Origin: Defluviitaleaceae bacterium
Lineage (GTDB): Bacteria; Bacillota; Clostridia; Lachnospirales; WQUN01
Assembly: GCA_009783395.1 (NCBI GenBank)
Contig: WRHA01000344.1
Coordinates: 1-9,993, forward strand
Direction of reading: 5' to 3'
Length of the DNA stretch: 9,993 nucleotides
A program made the position numbers and the translations under genes. The notes below the pieces were generated by a model, which saw nothing but the letters and a program-made list of their open reading frames with translations, made no database searches and was not told the DNA's origin. Shown here one piece after another: positions 1 through 7,604 of this stretch. How positions within the stretch are numbered: the first letter of the stretch is position 1; the number at the start of each line of letters is the position of its first letter.

Positions 1-179
1 CGACGATACAGCGGCATTTGTCCGCCCTCAAAGCCTACTTTTCCGCCGCTTCCGGAGCGGGATTTTTGTCCCTTATGTCCGCGCCCGGCGGTTTTTCCGT
101 TGCCGGTGCCATGACCGCGCCCGCGTCGCCAATCTTTTGTTGTCGCGCCTTTGGCGGGTTTAAGTTCTCCAAGTTTCAT
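1..179 (-). CDS. rplO: 50S ribosomal protein L15 (partial, N-terminal part; runs off left edge)
   Basis: Large-subunit protein that assembles on 23S rRNA. Only the first 59 codons plus two bases are present. The residues seen are the basic, glycine-rich L15 N-terminus: MKLGELKPA at the start, then [20 protein letters not shown] around residues 19-38 and [11 protein letters not shown] at 49-59. This is the conserved rRNA-threading extension. The start at 179 matches the family's usual MKL.ELKP opening and has GGTGA 7 nt upstream. An in-frame ATG at 245 would add 22 residues (see findings). It is the last spc-cluster gene visible; from normal gene order secY would be expected next, outside the window. 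Confidence 0.96.
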   Translation of the reverse strand, partial: MKLGELKPAKGATTKDWRRGRGHGTGNGKTAGRGHKGQKSRSGSGGKVGFEGGQMPLYR

Positions 180-273
180 GGGAGTTTCACCATTCGCTGA
201 CGCATCTTTAAACAAATGCAACTTCGTCGCCAGCGTTCCTTCCATCAAAATTTAACACCCGTACTAAGCCAGT

Positions 274-447
274 CTAGGCCTCTTCAACTTTAATAAGATG
301 CTTCACATGATGAATCATCCCGCGAATTGCGGGGTTATCTTTTTGCTCAACAGTGGCGTTAAGTTTCCTCAAGCCAAGAGCTTCAATCGTTGCCCGATGC
401 TTAGGTTTCGCGCCAATGGGCGAACGCACCAAAGTTATTTTTAACAT
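274..447 (-). CDS. rpmD: 50S ribosomal protein L30
   Basis: A 57-residue protein, too short for a 60-codon cutoff. It begins [12 protein letters not shown], continues [15 protein letters not shown], and has [19 protein letters not shown] near its end: the L30 pattern of a first beta strand ending in RSPIG and a central LGLRKLN helix. Its length matches bacterial L30 (about 58-60). L30 is a peripheral large-subunit protein on 23S rRNA. The start lies 2 nt after the rpsE stop (TGA-CG-ATG), and its ribosome binding site GAGGA is inside the end of rpsE, so translational coupling to S5 is likely. It is followed by an unusually long 94-nt gap before rplO. Confidence 0.97.
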   Translation of the reverse strand: MLKITLVRSPIGAKPKHRATIEALGLRKLNATVEQKDNPAIRGMIHHVKHLIKVEEA

Positions 448-449
448 CG

Positions 450-968
450 TCAGTTCCTCGCTTCGTAAATTTCTTCAACCGGCTTGCCGCGCAGACGCGC
501 CACCATCGCCGGGGTTTTCATTTGCTTAAGACCCGCAAGCGTGGCTTTTACAACATTGTGCTTATTGTTCGATCCGATTGATTTCGTAACGACGTTGCGA
601 ACTCCCGCAAGCTCTAAAACAGCGCGAACCGCTCCCCCCGCAATTACTCCGGTTCCTTCGGGCGCGGGGCGCATAAGCACCTTCGACGCACCGAAATGAC
701 CTAAAATTTCGTGATACAAAGAATCGTTTTCATTTTTCTCAAGGAAGAACATATTTTTCTTTGCATCTTCCTTCCCTTTGCGAATCGCTTCGGGGATCTC
801 ATTCGCTTTACCAAGCCCGACACCAACATGACCGGCCTCGTCGCCAACTACAACCAGCGCGGCAAATCTGAATGTGCGTCCGCCTTTTACAACCTTGGTT
901 ACGCGGTTAATCGAAACGACTTTATCCTTGAGGTCAAGGGAATTTGCGTCAATTTTTGTCATCGCCAT
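450..968 (-). CDS. rpsE: 30S ribosomal protein S5
   Basis: Small-subunit protein of the mRNA-entry side, family-linked to decoding accuracy and helicase activity with S3 and S4. It has 172 residues, normal length. The N-terminal double-stranded-RNA-binding domain shows [19 protein letters not shown] (about residues 18-36) and [20 protein letters not shown] (46-65). The C-terminal domain shows [20 protein letters not shown] (about 107-126) and [15 protein letters not shown]. The start MAMTKID is supported by AAGGAG 8 nt upstream. It sits 13 nt after rplR and 2 nt before rpmD. Confidence 0.99.
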   Translation of the reverse strand: MAMTKIDANSLDLKDKVVSINRVTKVVKGGRTFRFAALVVVGDEAGHVGVGLGKANEIPEAIRKGKEDAKKNMFFLEKNENDSLYHEILGHFGASKVLMRPAPEGTGVIAGGAVRAVLELAGVRNVVTKSIGSNNKHNVVKATLAGLKQMKTPAMVARLRGKPVEEIYEARN

Positions 969-981
969 TTACAATTCTCCT

Positions 982-1356
982 TTAGAACTTCAGTCCTGCT
1001 TCACGCGCAGCATCCGCAAGCGCGGCAATTTTGCCGTGATAAATATATCCGCTTCTGTCGAAAACGACCTCTTCGATACCAAGCGCGATGGCCTTCTTAG
1101 CGACCTGCGTGCCAACAATTTTTGCCGCGTCAACATTCGATGTCGACTTCAAGCTTTCGGCTTTAACAAGTGCGGCATCCATTGTCGAGGCACTCGCAAT
1201 CGTATGCCCCTTCACATCGTCAATGATTTGCGCGTATATATATTTGTTAGACTTGAAAACCGTCAAACGCGGACGTGCCGCCGTGCCGGAAAGGTTGCGG
1301 CGCAACCTGTAATGACGTTTTTTGCGCGCATCTGCGCGACATGGTTTTTTTATCAT
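982..1356 (-). CDS. rplR: 50S ribosomal protein L18
   Basis: Binds 5S rRNA and, with L5, anchors the 5S particle in the central protuberance. It has 124 residues, near the usual 117-122. The N-terminus is highly basic ([19 protein letters not shown], about residues 8-26), followed by [20 protein letters not shown] (28-47) and the C-terminal [20 protein letters not shown], the hallmark L18 ending. The start at 1356 is preceded by a weaker site (AAGGGG 11 nt upstream or GGTG nearer). It lies 18 nt after rplF. Confidence 0.98.
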   Translation of the reverse strand: MIKKPCRADARKKRHYRLRRNLSGTAARPRLTVFKSNKYIYAQIIDDVKGHTIASASTMDAALVKAESLKSTSNVDAAKIVGTQVAKKAIALGIEEVVFDRSGYIYHGKIAALADAAREAGLKF

Positions 1357-1374
1357 TTCGCACCGAACCCCTTA

Positions 1375-1917
1375 CTATTTCTTACCGGCTTTGCCGGCTT
1401 TGCGTCTTACATACTCGTTTTCGTATCTGATACCCTTGCCTTTGTAGGGCTCGGGCGAACGTTTTTCGCGGATATTCGCGGCATACTGACCAACCTTCTC
1501 TTTGTCGATGCCGGATACTGTGATTTTGTTCGCACCCTCGACCTCGCTTAAAACGCCGTCGGGGTCAATCATTTCAACCGGATGGGAATATCCCAAGTTC
1601 AGTGTTAATTTATTTCCGGCTTTCGCGGCACGATAACCCGTACCGATTATATCGAGCTTTTTCACATAGCCCTCCGTCACGCCGATAACCATATTGTTTA
1701 TTAGCGTGCGAGTAAGACCGTGCAGAGCTTTGAACCTTTTTAAATCATTCGGGCGCGTTACGGTCAACTTGCCCTCTTCTTGTGCGATGGTCATGTCCGG
1801 TGAAAGTTTGCGGCTTAATGTACCCTTAGGTCCTTTTACCGTAACTTCATTGTCGGCGGCGATTGTTATCGTTACGCCCGACGGAATTGTAATTGGAAGC
1901 TTTCCGATTCTTGACAT
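1375..1917 (-). CDS. rplF: 50S ribosomal protein L6
   Basis: Large-subunit protein near the factor-binding region and sarcin-ricin loop, made of two similar alpha-beta domains. It has 180 residues, typical length. It opens [15 protein letters not shown], has [14 protein letters not shown] at about 25-38, an interdomain region [19 protein letters not shown], and the C-terminal signature [19 protein letters not shown] at about 152-170. The tail is basic ([10 protein letters not shown]). A strong AGGAGGT lies about 8 nt before the ATG. It is 41 nt downstream of rpsH. Confidence 0.99.
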   Translation of the reverse strand: MSRIGKLPITIPSGVTITIAADNEVTVKGPKGTLSRKLSPDMTIAQEEGKLTVTRPNDLKRFKALHGLTRTLINNMVIGVTEGYVKKLDIIGTGYRAAKAGNKLTLNLGYSHPVEMIDPDGVLSEVEGANKITVSGIDKEKVGQYAANIREKRSPEPYKGKGIRYENEYVRRKAGKAGKK

Positions 1918-1958
1918 GATTCTGCACCTCCTGTATTCGAATTTTTAACATTCAAAAT

Positions 1959-2357
1959 TTACCAAACAAAAGCTAAGACTTCTCCGCCAACGCCATTTGC
2001 GCGGGCGTCTTTGTCGGTCATAATGCCTTTGTTTGTTGATACAATTGCAAGCCCGAGACCGTTTAAGACTCTTGGCAAGTCCTCACAACCGGCGTAAACA
2101 CGAAGCCCCGGTTTTGAGATGCGCTTCAAGCCCGCAATAACTTTCTCGTTTTTGCTTCTGCCGTATTTAAGGGTGATACGCATGGTTTTCTTCACGCCGG
2201 TCGGCACAATTTCATAACCCTTTACATATCCCTCTTTCACCAAAATGGCGGCAATCGCCTCTTTCATTTTGGATGACGGCATGTCAACGGTTGTGTGCCT
2301 TGCCATGTTTGCGTTACGGATTCTCGTGAGCATATCCCCGATAGGGTCGGATAACAT
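1959..2357 (-). CDS. rpsH: 30S ribosomal protein S8
   Basis: Primary 16S rRNA-binding protein of the small-subunit body. It has 132 residues from the chosen ATG. An in-frame TTG two codons upstream would add Met-Pro but would lie almost on the GGAGG; the ATG at 2357 has GGAGG at 7 nt spacing. The N-terminus [14 protein letters not shown] is diagnostic, as is the C-terminal [20 protein letters not shown], the loop that contacts 16S helix 21. In Escherichia coli S8 is the spc-operon translational repressor acting near rplE; no equivalent target is evident here. It lies 65 nt after rpsN. Confidence 0.98.
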   Translation of the reverse strand: MLSDPIGDMLTRIRNANMARHTTVDMPSSKMKEAIAAILVKEGYVKGYEIVPTGVKKTMRITLKYGRSKNEKVIAGLKRISKPGLRVYAGCEDLPRVLNGLGLAIVSTNKGIMTDKDARANGVGGEVLAFVW

Positions 2358-2422
2358 GGGCAATCCTCCTAGCTAAAAATTTCATAATTAATGTTCATTG
2401 ACTGATTGGACAGATCGACCGC

Positions 2423-2608
2423 CTACCAGCTGGCCTTACGAACGCCGGGAATTTGTCCCCTGTAGGCCAGTTCGCGGAAACAAATGCGGCAAACGCCGTA
2501 TTTACGCAATGTCGCGTGTGGTCTTCCGCAAATATTGCAACGATTGTATGCCCTTACGGCAAACTTCGGTTTTTTTGCAGCTTTTAAAATCAGTGCCTTT
2601 CTTGCCAT
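2423..2608 (-). CDS. rpsN: 30S ribosomal protein S14, zinc-binding type (type Z)
   Basis: Small-subunit head protein in the short, zinc-binding form: 61 residues, with C24-x2-C27 and C40-x2-C43. The sequence runs [18 protein letters not shown] then [13 protein letters not shown] and ends IPGVRKASW. The paralogous zinc-free form is about 90-100 residues and lacks these cysteines. A type Z S14 inside the spc cluster between L5 and S8 is normal for Bacillota and many other bacteria. The start has AGGAGG 7 nt upstream. It is separated by 46 nt from rplE and 65 nt from rpsH. Confidence 0.99.
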   Translation of the reverse strand: MARKALILKAAKKPKFAVRAYNRCNICGRPHATLRKYGVCRICFRELAYRGQIPGVRKASW

Positions 2609-2654
2609 TAGAAGTCCTCCTAAAGCGTTACTTTTCTGCTTTGTCTCAAAAAAG

Positions 2655-3200
2655 CTAGGTTGCTCTGATAAAAGGCATTCCGAACAGGCTTAAAAGCTCG
2701 CGAGCTTCCTCGTCCGTTTCGGCAGTTGTTACAAAAACTACTTCCATTCCGCGAAGTTTATCAATTTTGTCAAAAGAAATTTCGGGGAAAATTAACTGCT
2801 CCTTAATACCAAGCGTGTAGTTTCCGCGCCCGTCGAATGCATCCGGGCTTACGCCTCGGAAGTCGCGAACACGCGGAATTGCTACATTTATAAGCCTGTC
2901 AACGAAGCTGAACATTTTCGCACCGCGCAGGGTTACCTTGCACCCGACAGGCATTCCCGCACGAAGCTTAAACGCGGAAATAGATTTTTTTGCTTTTGTT
3001 ACAACGGCTTTTTGTCCCGTGATTGTTGCCAAGTCGCCGGTGGCATGTTCGATAACCTTGGAGTTTTCTTTCGCTTCGCCCAAGCCAATGTTTACGACAA
3101 CTTTTTCGATTTTCGGAACGGCCATCTTGTTCTTATAGCCAAATTTTTTCATCATGCCGGGTACGACATTCGTTTCGTACATTTCTTTGAGCCTGCTCAT
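2655..3200 (-). CDS. rplE: 50S ribosomal protein L5
   Basis: Binds 5S rRNA with L18 and touches the P-site tRNA and the inter-subunit bridge to S13. It has 181 residues, matching the family (about 179-180). It opens [20 protein letters not shown], then [15 protein letters not shown] at about 34-48, [20 protein letters not shown] at 61-80, and the conserved [20 protein letters not shown] at about 112-131. The C-terminal part has [15 protein letters not shown] sequence. The start at 3200 has GGAGG at 6 nt spacing. It is 12 nt after rplX. Confidence 0.99.
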   Translation of the reverse strand: MSRLKEMYETNVVPGMMKKFGYKNKMAVPKIEKVVVNIGLGEAKENSKVIEHATGDLATITGQKAVVTKAKKSISAFKLRAGMPVGCKVTLRGAKMFSFVDRLINVAIPRVRDFRGVSPDAFDGRGNYTLGIKEQLIFPEISFDKIDKLRGMEVVFVTTAETDEEARELLSLFGMPFIRAT

Positions 3201-3212
3201 GTCATACCTCCA

Positions 3213-3539
3213 TTAATCTATAATTTCGCCCGTAGATTTTGCATAACGCTTCTTTACGGACTCTCCGCCGGATTCTTCGAATTTATATCCGATACGGGTT
3301 GGTTTGTCTTTGTGAAGATACATCACATTTGAAATATGAAGCGGAGCTTCGCGGCGAGTAATACCGCCCGACTGGTTTGCACGGTTGGGCTTTTGGTGTT
3401 TCGTCTGCATGTTAAGCCCCTCAACCACAACTTTGCCTTTTTCGCGGTTGATCAGAAGAATGCGCCCGGTTCTTCCTACTTCTTTTCCAGCGATTACTTG
3501 AACCATGTCGCCGCGTTTTAATTTAACCTTGTTGTTCAT
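3213..3539 (-). CDS. rplX: 50S ribosomal protein L24
   Basis: Assembly-initiating large-subunit protein located near the tunnel exit. It has 108 residues, typical length. The KOW motif is visible in [20 protein letters not shown] (about residues 6-25), with [18 protein letters not shown] following at about 35-52 and the conserved [16 protein letters not shown]. The start at 3539 follows GGTGA, a modest ribosome binding site, and the gene is separated from rplN by 81 nt, a long gap for this operon and one containing small repeats. A 12-nt spacer leads to rplE. Confidence 0.99.
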   Translation of the reverse strand: MNNKVKLKRGDMVQVIAGKEVGRTGRILLINREKGKVVVEGLNMQTKHQKPNRANQSGGITRREAPLHISNVMYLHKDKPTRIGYKFEESGGESVKKRYAKSTGEIID

Positions 3540-3590
3540 AGTGTCACCAACTTCTCAAAATTATGGGAGCGAAGCCCTCGACATTTCTTT

Positions 3591-3635
3591 TAAAACTCCG
3601 GGTAAAGCTTCGGGATTTCCTTATAAAACTTCGGG
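3591..3635 (-). repeat. Three copies of a 12-bp motif at the rplN/rplX junction
   Basis: On the minus strand CCCGAAGTTTTA (3624-3635, in the rplN 3' end), CCCGAAGCTTTA (3603-3614) and CCCGGAGTTTTA (3591-3602) are related, each differing from the first at one position. The last two are in direct tandem. The first copy encodes the end of L14 and the other two are noncoding, so part of the 81-nt spacer may have grown by duplication of the rplN tail. No function is apparent. Confidence 0.6.
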
Positions 3636-3989
3636 GGCGAGGGAAACGATACGCGTGAATTGCTTCTCGCGAAGCTCCCTTGCAACCGGACCGAAAATAC
3701 GTGTTCCCCGCGGCGTTTTATCCTCGCGGATTATAACGGCAGCATTTTGGTCGAAGCGGATGGACGAACCGTCGGGACGAGAAAGTCCTTTAACCGTGCG
3801 TACAACTACGGCACGCACAACTTCACCTTTTTTTACTGCGCCGCCCGGCGTTGCTTCTTTTACCGAGGCAACAATTATATCGCCGACATTTGCGTAGCGA
3901 CGCTTACTTCCACCCAGTACGCGAATGCACAAAAGCTCTTTCGCGCCGGAATTATCTGCAGAGGCAAGCCTTGTTTCCTGTTGTATCAT
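3621..3989 (-). CDS. rplN: 50S ribosomal protein L14
   Basis: Large-subunit beta-barrel protein at the subunit interface, in bridges with 16S rRNA. It has 122 residues, exactly the usual length. [20 protein letters not shown] opens it, then [20 protein letters not shown] (about 22-41) and [16 protein letters not shown], and [20 protein letters not shown] (about 79-98), then [10 protein letters not shown]. The start has GAGGA 7 nt upstream. It is separated from rpsQ by 56 nt containing a small tandem repeat. Confidence 0.99.
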   Translation of the reverse strand: MIQQETRLASADNSGAKELLCIRVLGGSKRRYANVGDIIVASVKEATPGGAVKKGEVVRAVVVRTVKGLSRPDGSSIRFDQNAAVIIREDKTPRGTRIFGPVARELREKQFTRIVSLAPEVL

Positions 3990-4004
3990 TTCGGATTCCT
4001 CATT

Positions 4005-4030
4005 TCACCTAGTTCGTTCACTTAGTTCGT
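4005..4030 (-). repeat. Tandem 13-bp repeat between rpsQ and rplN
   Basis: Minus-strand units ACGAACTAAGTGA (4018-4030) and ACGAACTAGGTGA (4005-4017) lie head to tail and differ at one base. They fill half of the 56-nt spacer. The second copy turns AAGTGA into AGGTGA, a partial Shine-Dalgarno, but a better site (GAGGA, 7 nt before the rplN ATG) lies closer. Probably a slippage duplication. Confidence 0.65.
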
Positions 4031-4045
4031 CAAAGCTTCAACTTA

Positions 4046-4306
4046 CTATTTCGCTTTCTCAAGAACCGCGATCAAACGCCAACGTTTTTCCTTCGAGAGA
4101 GGGCGTGTTTCCATTACGCGAACCCTGTCGCCGATGCCGCATTCGTTTGTTTCGTCGTGCGCTTTTAATTTGTACGTACGCTTAACGATTTTGCCTATTA
4201 TGGGATGGCGAACACGGTTTTCAACCGCAACAACGATGGTTTTATCCATTTTGTCGCTTATAACTTTCCCTACGCGGGTTTTACGTAAGTTGCGTTGAGT
4301 TTCCAT
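4046..4306 (-). CDS. rpsQ: 30S ribosomal protein S17
   Basis: Early-assembly small-subunit protein that binds the 5' domain of 16S rRNA; an OB-fold protein. It has 86 residues, normal. It reads [20 protein letters not shown] at the start, then [20 protein letters not shown] (about 21-40), [20 protein letters not shown] (43-62) and the signature [17 protein letters not shown]. It begins 11 nt after rpmC, whose TAG stop is the first part of the TAGGAGG ribosome binding site, which suggests coupling. Confidence 0.99.
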   Translation of the reverse strand: METQRNLRKTRVGKVISDKMDKTIVVAVENRVRHPIIGKIVKRTYKLKAHDETNECGIGDRVRVMETRPLSKEKRWRLIAVLEKAK

Positions 4307-4317
4307 TTATAATCCTC

Positions 4318-4527
4318 CTATGCCAAACCTTTGGCGCGCTTTGTCATTACCGTTTGGATGCGTGCGATGTTCTTGCGAACTTCGCGGATACGCGCCGTGT
4401 TGTCCAGTTGGTTTGTGGCGTTTTGGAAGCGCAGGTTGAACAGCTCTTTCTTTGTTGTTACCAGCTCAACATTCAATTCTTCCACGGATTTATCGCTAAG
4501 GGACTCGAGGTATTTTTTGGATTTCAT
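4318..4527 (-). CDS. rpmC: 50S ribosomal protein L29
   Basis: Small two-helix protein at the tunnel exit beside L23, part of the platform used by trigger factor and signal recognition particle. It has 69 residues, within the usual 63-70. The hallmark is the segment [20 protein letters not shown] (about 20-39) followed by [20 protein letters not shown]. It starts 5 nt after the rplP stop, with its AGGAGG site lying inside the last codons of rplP, so translation is probably coupled. Confidence 0.98.
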   Translation of the reverse strand: MKSKKYLESLSDKSVEELNVELVTTKKELFNLRFQNATNQLDNTARIREVRKNIARIQTVMTKRAKGLA

Positions 4528-4532
4528 AACGC

Positions 4533-4994
4533 TCAGTCCTCCTTACTCTGTGTTCCGGATTCTTTTTCTGCCAAGATTTCTTCAAGCTCTTCTTTCGAAA
4601 CTACTTTGCAACGAATCGGAAGCTTGTAGCTGGCGAGTTTTAATGCACGGCGCGAAAGCTCGTCATCCGCGCCCGCAATTTCAAACATTACACGCCCGGG
4701 CTTTACAACTGCAACCCAGTATTCCGGCGAGCCTTTTCCGCTACCCATACGGGTTTCGGCGGGCTTTTCGGTTACGGGCTTATCCGGGAAAATTTTTATC
4801 CAAACCTTACCGCCGCGCTTCATTGTCCTGTTCAGAACGATACGCGCCGCCTCGATTTGATTTGCGGTTATCCATGTAGGCTCCATTGCAACAAGCCCGT
4901 GTGTTCCGTAGGTTACTTTATTACCGCGCAGAGCCTTTCCGGTCATTCGACCGCGGAACTGCTTGCGTCTTTTTACCCTTTTTGGCATTAGCAT
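4533..4994 (-). CDS. rplP: 50S ribosomal protein L16
   Basis: Large-subunit protein next to the A-site tRNA elbow and 5S rRNA, needed late in assembly. It has 153 residues, about ten more than most, the excess being an acidic C-terminal tail ([16 protein letters not shown]). The start [20 protein letters not shown] is textbook L16. [20 protein letters not shown] (about 32-51) and [24 protein letters not shown] sequence (about 68-88), then [16 protein letters not shown], complete the family pattern. AGGAG sits 9 nt before the ATG at 4994, supporting it over the ATG two codons later. The first 74 nt overlap the end of rpsC in a different frame. Confidence 0.99.
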   Translation of the reverse strand: MLMPKRVKRRKQFRGRMTGKALRGNKVTYGTHGLVAMEPTWITANQIEAARIVLNRTMKRGGKVWIKIFPDKPVTEKPAETRMGSGKGSPEYWVAVVKPGRVMFEIAGADDELSRRALKLASYKLPIRCKVVSKEELEEILAEKESGTQSKED

Positions 4995-5727
4995 AGTCGC
5001 CTGCTCCTTCCCGTCTGTCTCCCCTGTAAGGCCGCTCTTCCCTGCGCTCCTGACCCGGAAGAACCTCGCCCTTGTACAGCCACACTTTTACGCCGAGTTT
5101 TCCGTAAGTCGTGTCGGCTTCGGCGAAACCATAGTCGATGTCTGCACGCAGAGTTTGCAGGGGAATTGTGCCTTCGTGGTAATGCTCGGTTCTTGCTATA
5201 TCGGCTCCGCCGAGACGACCGGACACAGCCGTTTTTATTCCGCGTGCGCCATTTTTCATCGCACGTGTCATTGCTTGTTTCATTGCGCGGCGGAAGGTGA
5301 CGCGGTTTTCCAAATCCTTTGCAATCACTTCCGCTGTAAGTTGCGCGTTCAGTTCCGGACGCTTAATTTCCTGAATTTCGACGTCGGCTTTGTATTCTCC
5401 GGCATCGGCATCGCGGCGTTTGTCAACCAATTTTTGCACCGCGTCCGTCAAATTTTTTATCGCTTCGCCGTTGCGCCCGATAATAATACCGGGACTTGCC
5501 GTGTGTAGCGTAATTTTCACGCGGCTCGTTGTGCGCTTTATTGTTATACGCGCAATTTTCGGGTCAACGGGAATGGGTTTTCTGTTTTTGTAATAATTTT
5601 TTATAAACTGCCTAATATCATGGTCTTCCAACAGATATTTGGCAAAATCTTTTTCTGCATACCAAACGGAATCCCATTCTTTGTTAATGCCCAACCTTAG
5701 ACCGTGGGGGTTTACTTTTTGTCCCAT
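4921..5727 (-). CDS. rpsC: 30S ribosomal protein S3
   Basis: Small-subunit protein at the mRNA entry channel, with S4 and S5. It has 268 residues, against about 218-233 in Bacillus and Escherichia. The start [13 protein letters not shown] is diagnostic. The KH domain shows [16 protein letters not shown] with the GxxG loop G84-R-N-G87. The C-terminal domain has [20 protein letters not shown] (about 180-199) and [14 protein letters not shown]. Residues from about 227 on are a low-complexity, Arg/Lys/Gly-rich tail, and its last 23 or so codons overlap the start of rplP. Such tails vary freely among S3 proteins; the overlap is the odd part. The start is 4 nt after rplV with a modest AAGGGA site. 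Confidence 0.99.
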   Translation of the reverse strand: MGQKVNPHGLRLGINKEWDSVWYAEKDFAKYLLEDHDIRQFIKNYYKNRKPIPVDPKIARITIKRTTSRVKITLHTASPGIIIGRNGEAIKNLTDAVQKLVDKRRDADAGEYKADVEIQEIKRPELNAQLTAEVIAKDLENRVTFRRAMKQAMTRAMKNGARGIKTAVSGRLGGADIARTEHYHEGTIPLQTLRADIDYGFAEADTTYGKLGVKVWLYKGEVLPGQERREERPYRGDRREGAGDYANAKKGKKTQAVPRSNDRKGSAR

Positions 5728-5731
5728 ACGC

Positions 5732-6124
5732 TTAGTCCCTTTCGTTTAACACAACCGTGATGTGGCATGTGCGTTTGTTTATTCTGTATGCGCGACCTTT
5801 TCCGCGAGGCTGGATACGCTTCATGGTCGGCCCTTGGTTTGCGAGGGCTTCTTCAACGAACAAGTCCGGCGCGTCCATCTGGTAATTTTCCTCTGCGTTT
5901 GCAACGGCGGACTTTAAAACTTTCCCGACAAGATACGCGCCGTAACGCGGGTTGTATTGCAAAATCGCGGCGGCCTCCATTACGCCCTTGCCCTTGATTT
6001 GCTCAAGAACAATTCTTGCCTTGCGGTCGGAAATACGGGCATATTTATGGATTGCGTGAGGACGACGTTCGCGATTCTCCTCGTTCCGTTGCTGCTTATA
6101 TTGGCTTCTGCTTGTTCCCTTCAT
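5732..6124 (-). CDS. rplV: 50S ribosomal protein L22
   Basis: Lines the exit tunnel with a long beta hairpin and contacts all 23S domains. It has 130 residues from the chosen ATG. The longer in-frame TTG at 6130 is only 3 nt from GGAGG, whereas the ATG at 6124 has 9 nt. The core begins around [20 protein letters not shown]; the first 20 or so residues ([19 protein letters not shown]) are a basic, glutamine-rich extension absent from shorter homologues such as the 110-residue E. coli protein. The tunnel hairpin tip is [18 protein letters not shown], followed by [10 protein letters not shown]. It lies 36 nt after rpsS. Confidence 0.98.
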   Translation of the reverse strand: MKGTSRSQYKQQRNEENRERRPHAIHKYARISDRKARIVLEQIKGKGVMEAAAILQYNPRYGAYLVGKVLKSAVANAEENYQMDAPDLFVEEALANQGPTMKRIQPRGKGRAYRINKRTCHITVVLNERD

Positions 6125-6160
6125 TGACAAAAACCTCCTGCTTAACTCGCTTAATCTACG

Positions 6161-6445
6161 TTACTTCACTTTGCTTCGCTTTTCCGCGTCTTTGCCGTGC
6201 CCGCGATATGTGCGGGTTTGGGAAAATTCGCCGAGCCTGTGACCCACCATGTCCTCTGTTATATAAATCGGAATGTGTTTGCGCCCGTCGTGAACAGCGA
6301 TTGTGTAACCGACCATTTCCGGAAAGATAGTTGAGCGGCGCGACCACGTTTTTATTACGGATTTGTTTGTTGTATCAAGTTGCGCTTCGACTTTTTTCAT
6401 AAGGTGCGCGTCACAGAACGGACCTTTTTTTAATGACCTACCCAT
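6161..6445 (-). CDS. rpsS: 30S ribosomal protein S19
   Basis: Small-subunit head protein that forms a complex with S13 and contacts A- and P-site tRNAs. It has 94 residues, near the usual 92-93. It opens [20 protein letters not shown], then [20 protein letters not shown] (about 33-52), [20 protein letters not shown] and [20 protein letters not shown]. The start at 6445 is 11 nt after rplB; the rplB stop TAG overlaps the AGGAGGT ribosome binding site. Confidence 0.99.
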   Translation of the reverse strand: MGRSLKKGPFCDAHLMKKVEAQLDTTNKSVIKTWSRRSTIFPEMVGYTIAVHDGRKHIPIYITEDMVGHRLGEFSQTRTYRGHGKDAEKRSKVK

Positions 6446-6456
6446 GTGCGTACCTC

Positions 6457-7290
6457 CTATTTACTACCGCGTTTGCGTACAATATATTTGTTGCTTTGCT
6501 TGTTTTTCTTGCGCGTTTTGTAGCCCAGTGCTGGCTTGCCCCATGGTGTGCTTGGTGCGGGGCGACCGATTGGGGCGCGACCTTCACCGCCGCCGTGGGG
6601 GTGATCGTTCGGGTTCATTACGGAGCCGCGAACGGTTGGGCGGATGCCCATGTGGCGTTTTTTACCCGCTTTACCGATATTGATCAGCTCATTGTCGGGA
6701 TTGCCGACTTGTCCAATTGTGGCGCGGCAGTTTACGGGAACAAGACGCATTTCGCCGGAAGGCAGACGCACAGTGGCGTACTTTTCGTCTTTTGCCATAA
6801 GCTGTGCAACATTTCCTGCCGAGCGCACCATTTGCGCACCGCGTCCGAGTTTCATTTCGATGTTGTGGATCTCGGTTCCTACGGGGATTATACGCATGGG
6901 AAGCGCGTTTCCGGGGCGAATTTCCGCCTCAATGCCGCTCATCAAACTATCGCCTACGCTTACGCCGATTGGTGCCAGGATATAGCGTTTCTCGCCGTCG
7001 GCATAATGCAGGAGCGCGATGTTTGCCGTGCGGTTCGGATCATATTCAACAGCGGCGACCTTTGCAGGAACCCCGTCTTTGTCGCGCTTGAAATCAATTA
7101 TGCGATATTTTATTTTCGCTCCGCCGCCACGATGACGCACAGTTATTTTGCCTTGCCCGTTGCGCCCGCTGTGCTTTTTAAGGTGAACGGTCAGGCTTTT
7201 TTCCGGCGTTGATTTCGTGATTTCCGCAAAATCGGAAACAGTCATTTGTCGTTGCGATGGGGTTATTGGACGATATCGTTTTATACCCAT
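6457..7290 (-). CDS. rplB: 50S ribosomal protein L2
   Basis: Primary 23S-binding protein required for subunit association and peptidyl-transferase activity. It has 277 residues, the standard length. The start [40 protein letters not shown] (about 31-50) with [13 protein letters not shown] after it, and the C-terminal [20 protein letters not shown] (about 218-237) are all conserved; the last contains the histidine (NDHPHGGG) long studied for a role near the active centre. AAGGAG lies 7 nt before the ATG and overlaps the rplW stop. Spacing to rplW and rpsS is 11 nt on each side. Confidence 0.99.
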   Translation of the reverse strand: MGIKRYRPITPSQRQMTVSDFAEITKSTPEKSLTVHLKKHSGRNGQGKITVRHRGGGAKIKYRIIDFKRDKDGVPAKVAAVEYDPNRTANIALLHYADGEKRYILAPIGVSVGDSLMSGIEAEIRPGNALPMRIIPVGTEIHNIEMKLGRGAQMVRSAGNVAQLMAKDEKYATVRLPSGEMRLVPVNCRATIGQVGNPDNELINIGKAGKKRHMGIRPTVRGSVMNPNDHPHGGGEGRAPIGRPAPSTPWGKPALGYKTRKKNKQSNKYIVRKRGSK

Positions 7291-7301
7291 GAGGATTCTC
7301 C

Positions 7302-7604
7302 TTATATACCTTCGAAGTATTCAATTGGGCTGCTGCCCGGTGTTAGTTTTACTATTGCTTTTTTGCGGGCTACGGTTTGACCGGATTTCGCGCCGCGACG
7401 TTGGCGTTTTTTTGGATGCGTGTGCATCGTGTTTACTTTTTCCACCGTCACATTGTTGAACAAACGTTCTACGGCCTCTTTTATTTGCGTTTTTGTGGCT
7501 TTCGGGTGTACATAGAATGAGTACGTTTGCTCCTCTAAGAGGCTCATGCTTTTTTCCGTCATCAGAGGCTTGAAAATGACATCGTAATATTTTAAATCTG
7601 CCAT
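7302..7604 (-). CDS. rplW: 50S ribosomal protein L23
   Basis: Tunnel-exit protein and main docking site for trigger factor and the signal recognition particle. It has 100 residues, typical. It begins [20 protein letters not shown], the common DVI..PLMTEKS opening, continues [20 protein letters not shown] (about 28-47) and [20 protein letters not shown]. Its ATG overlaps the rplD stop by one base (TAATG). GGAGGTG sits in the end of rplD, 8 nt before the ATG, so re-initiation or coupling is expected. An out-of-frame ATG lies between the two and is ignored. Confidence 0.98.
   Translation of the reverse strand: MADLKYYDVIFKPLMTEKSMSLLEEQTYSFYVHPKATKTQIKEAVERLFNNVTVEKVNTMHTHPKKRQRRGAKSGQTVARKKAIVKLTPGSSPIEYFEGI

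Noticed and set aside
874..1551. A 225-codon plus-strand frame antisense to rpsE, rplR and rplF.
   Set aside because: It is opposite three unmistakable ribosomal-protein genes; long antisense frames arise from their codon bias. No ribosome binding site or family match is seen.
6433..7212. A 259-codon plus-strand frame antisense to rplB.
   Set aside because: It mirrors rplB in an opposite frame and shows no independent protein features.
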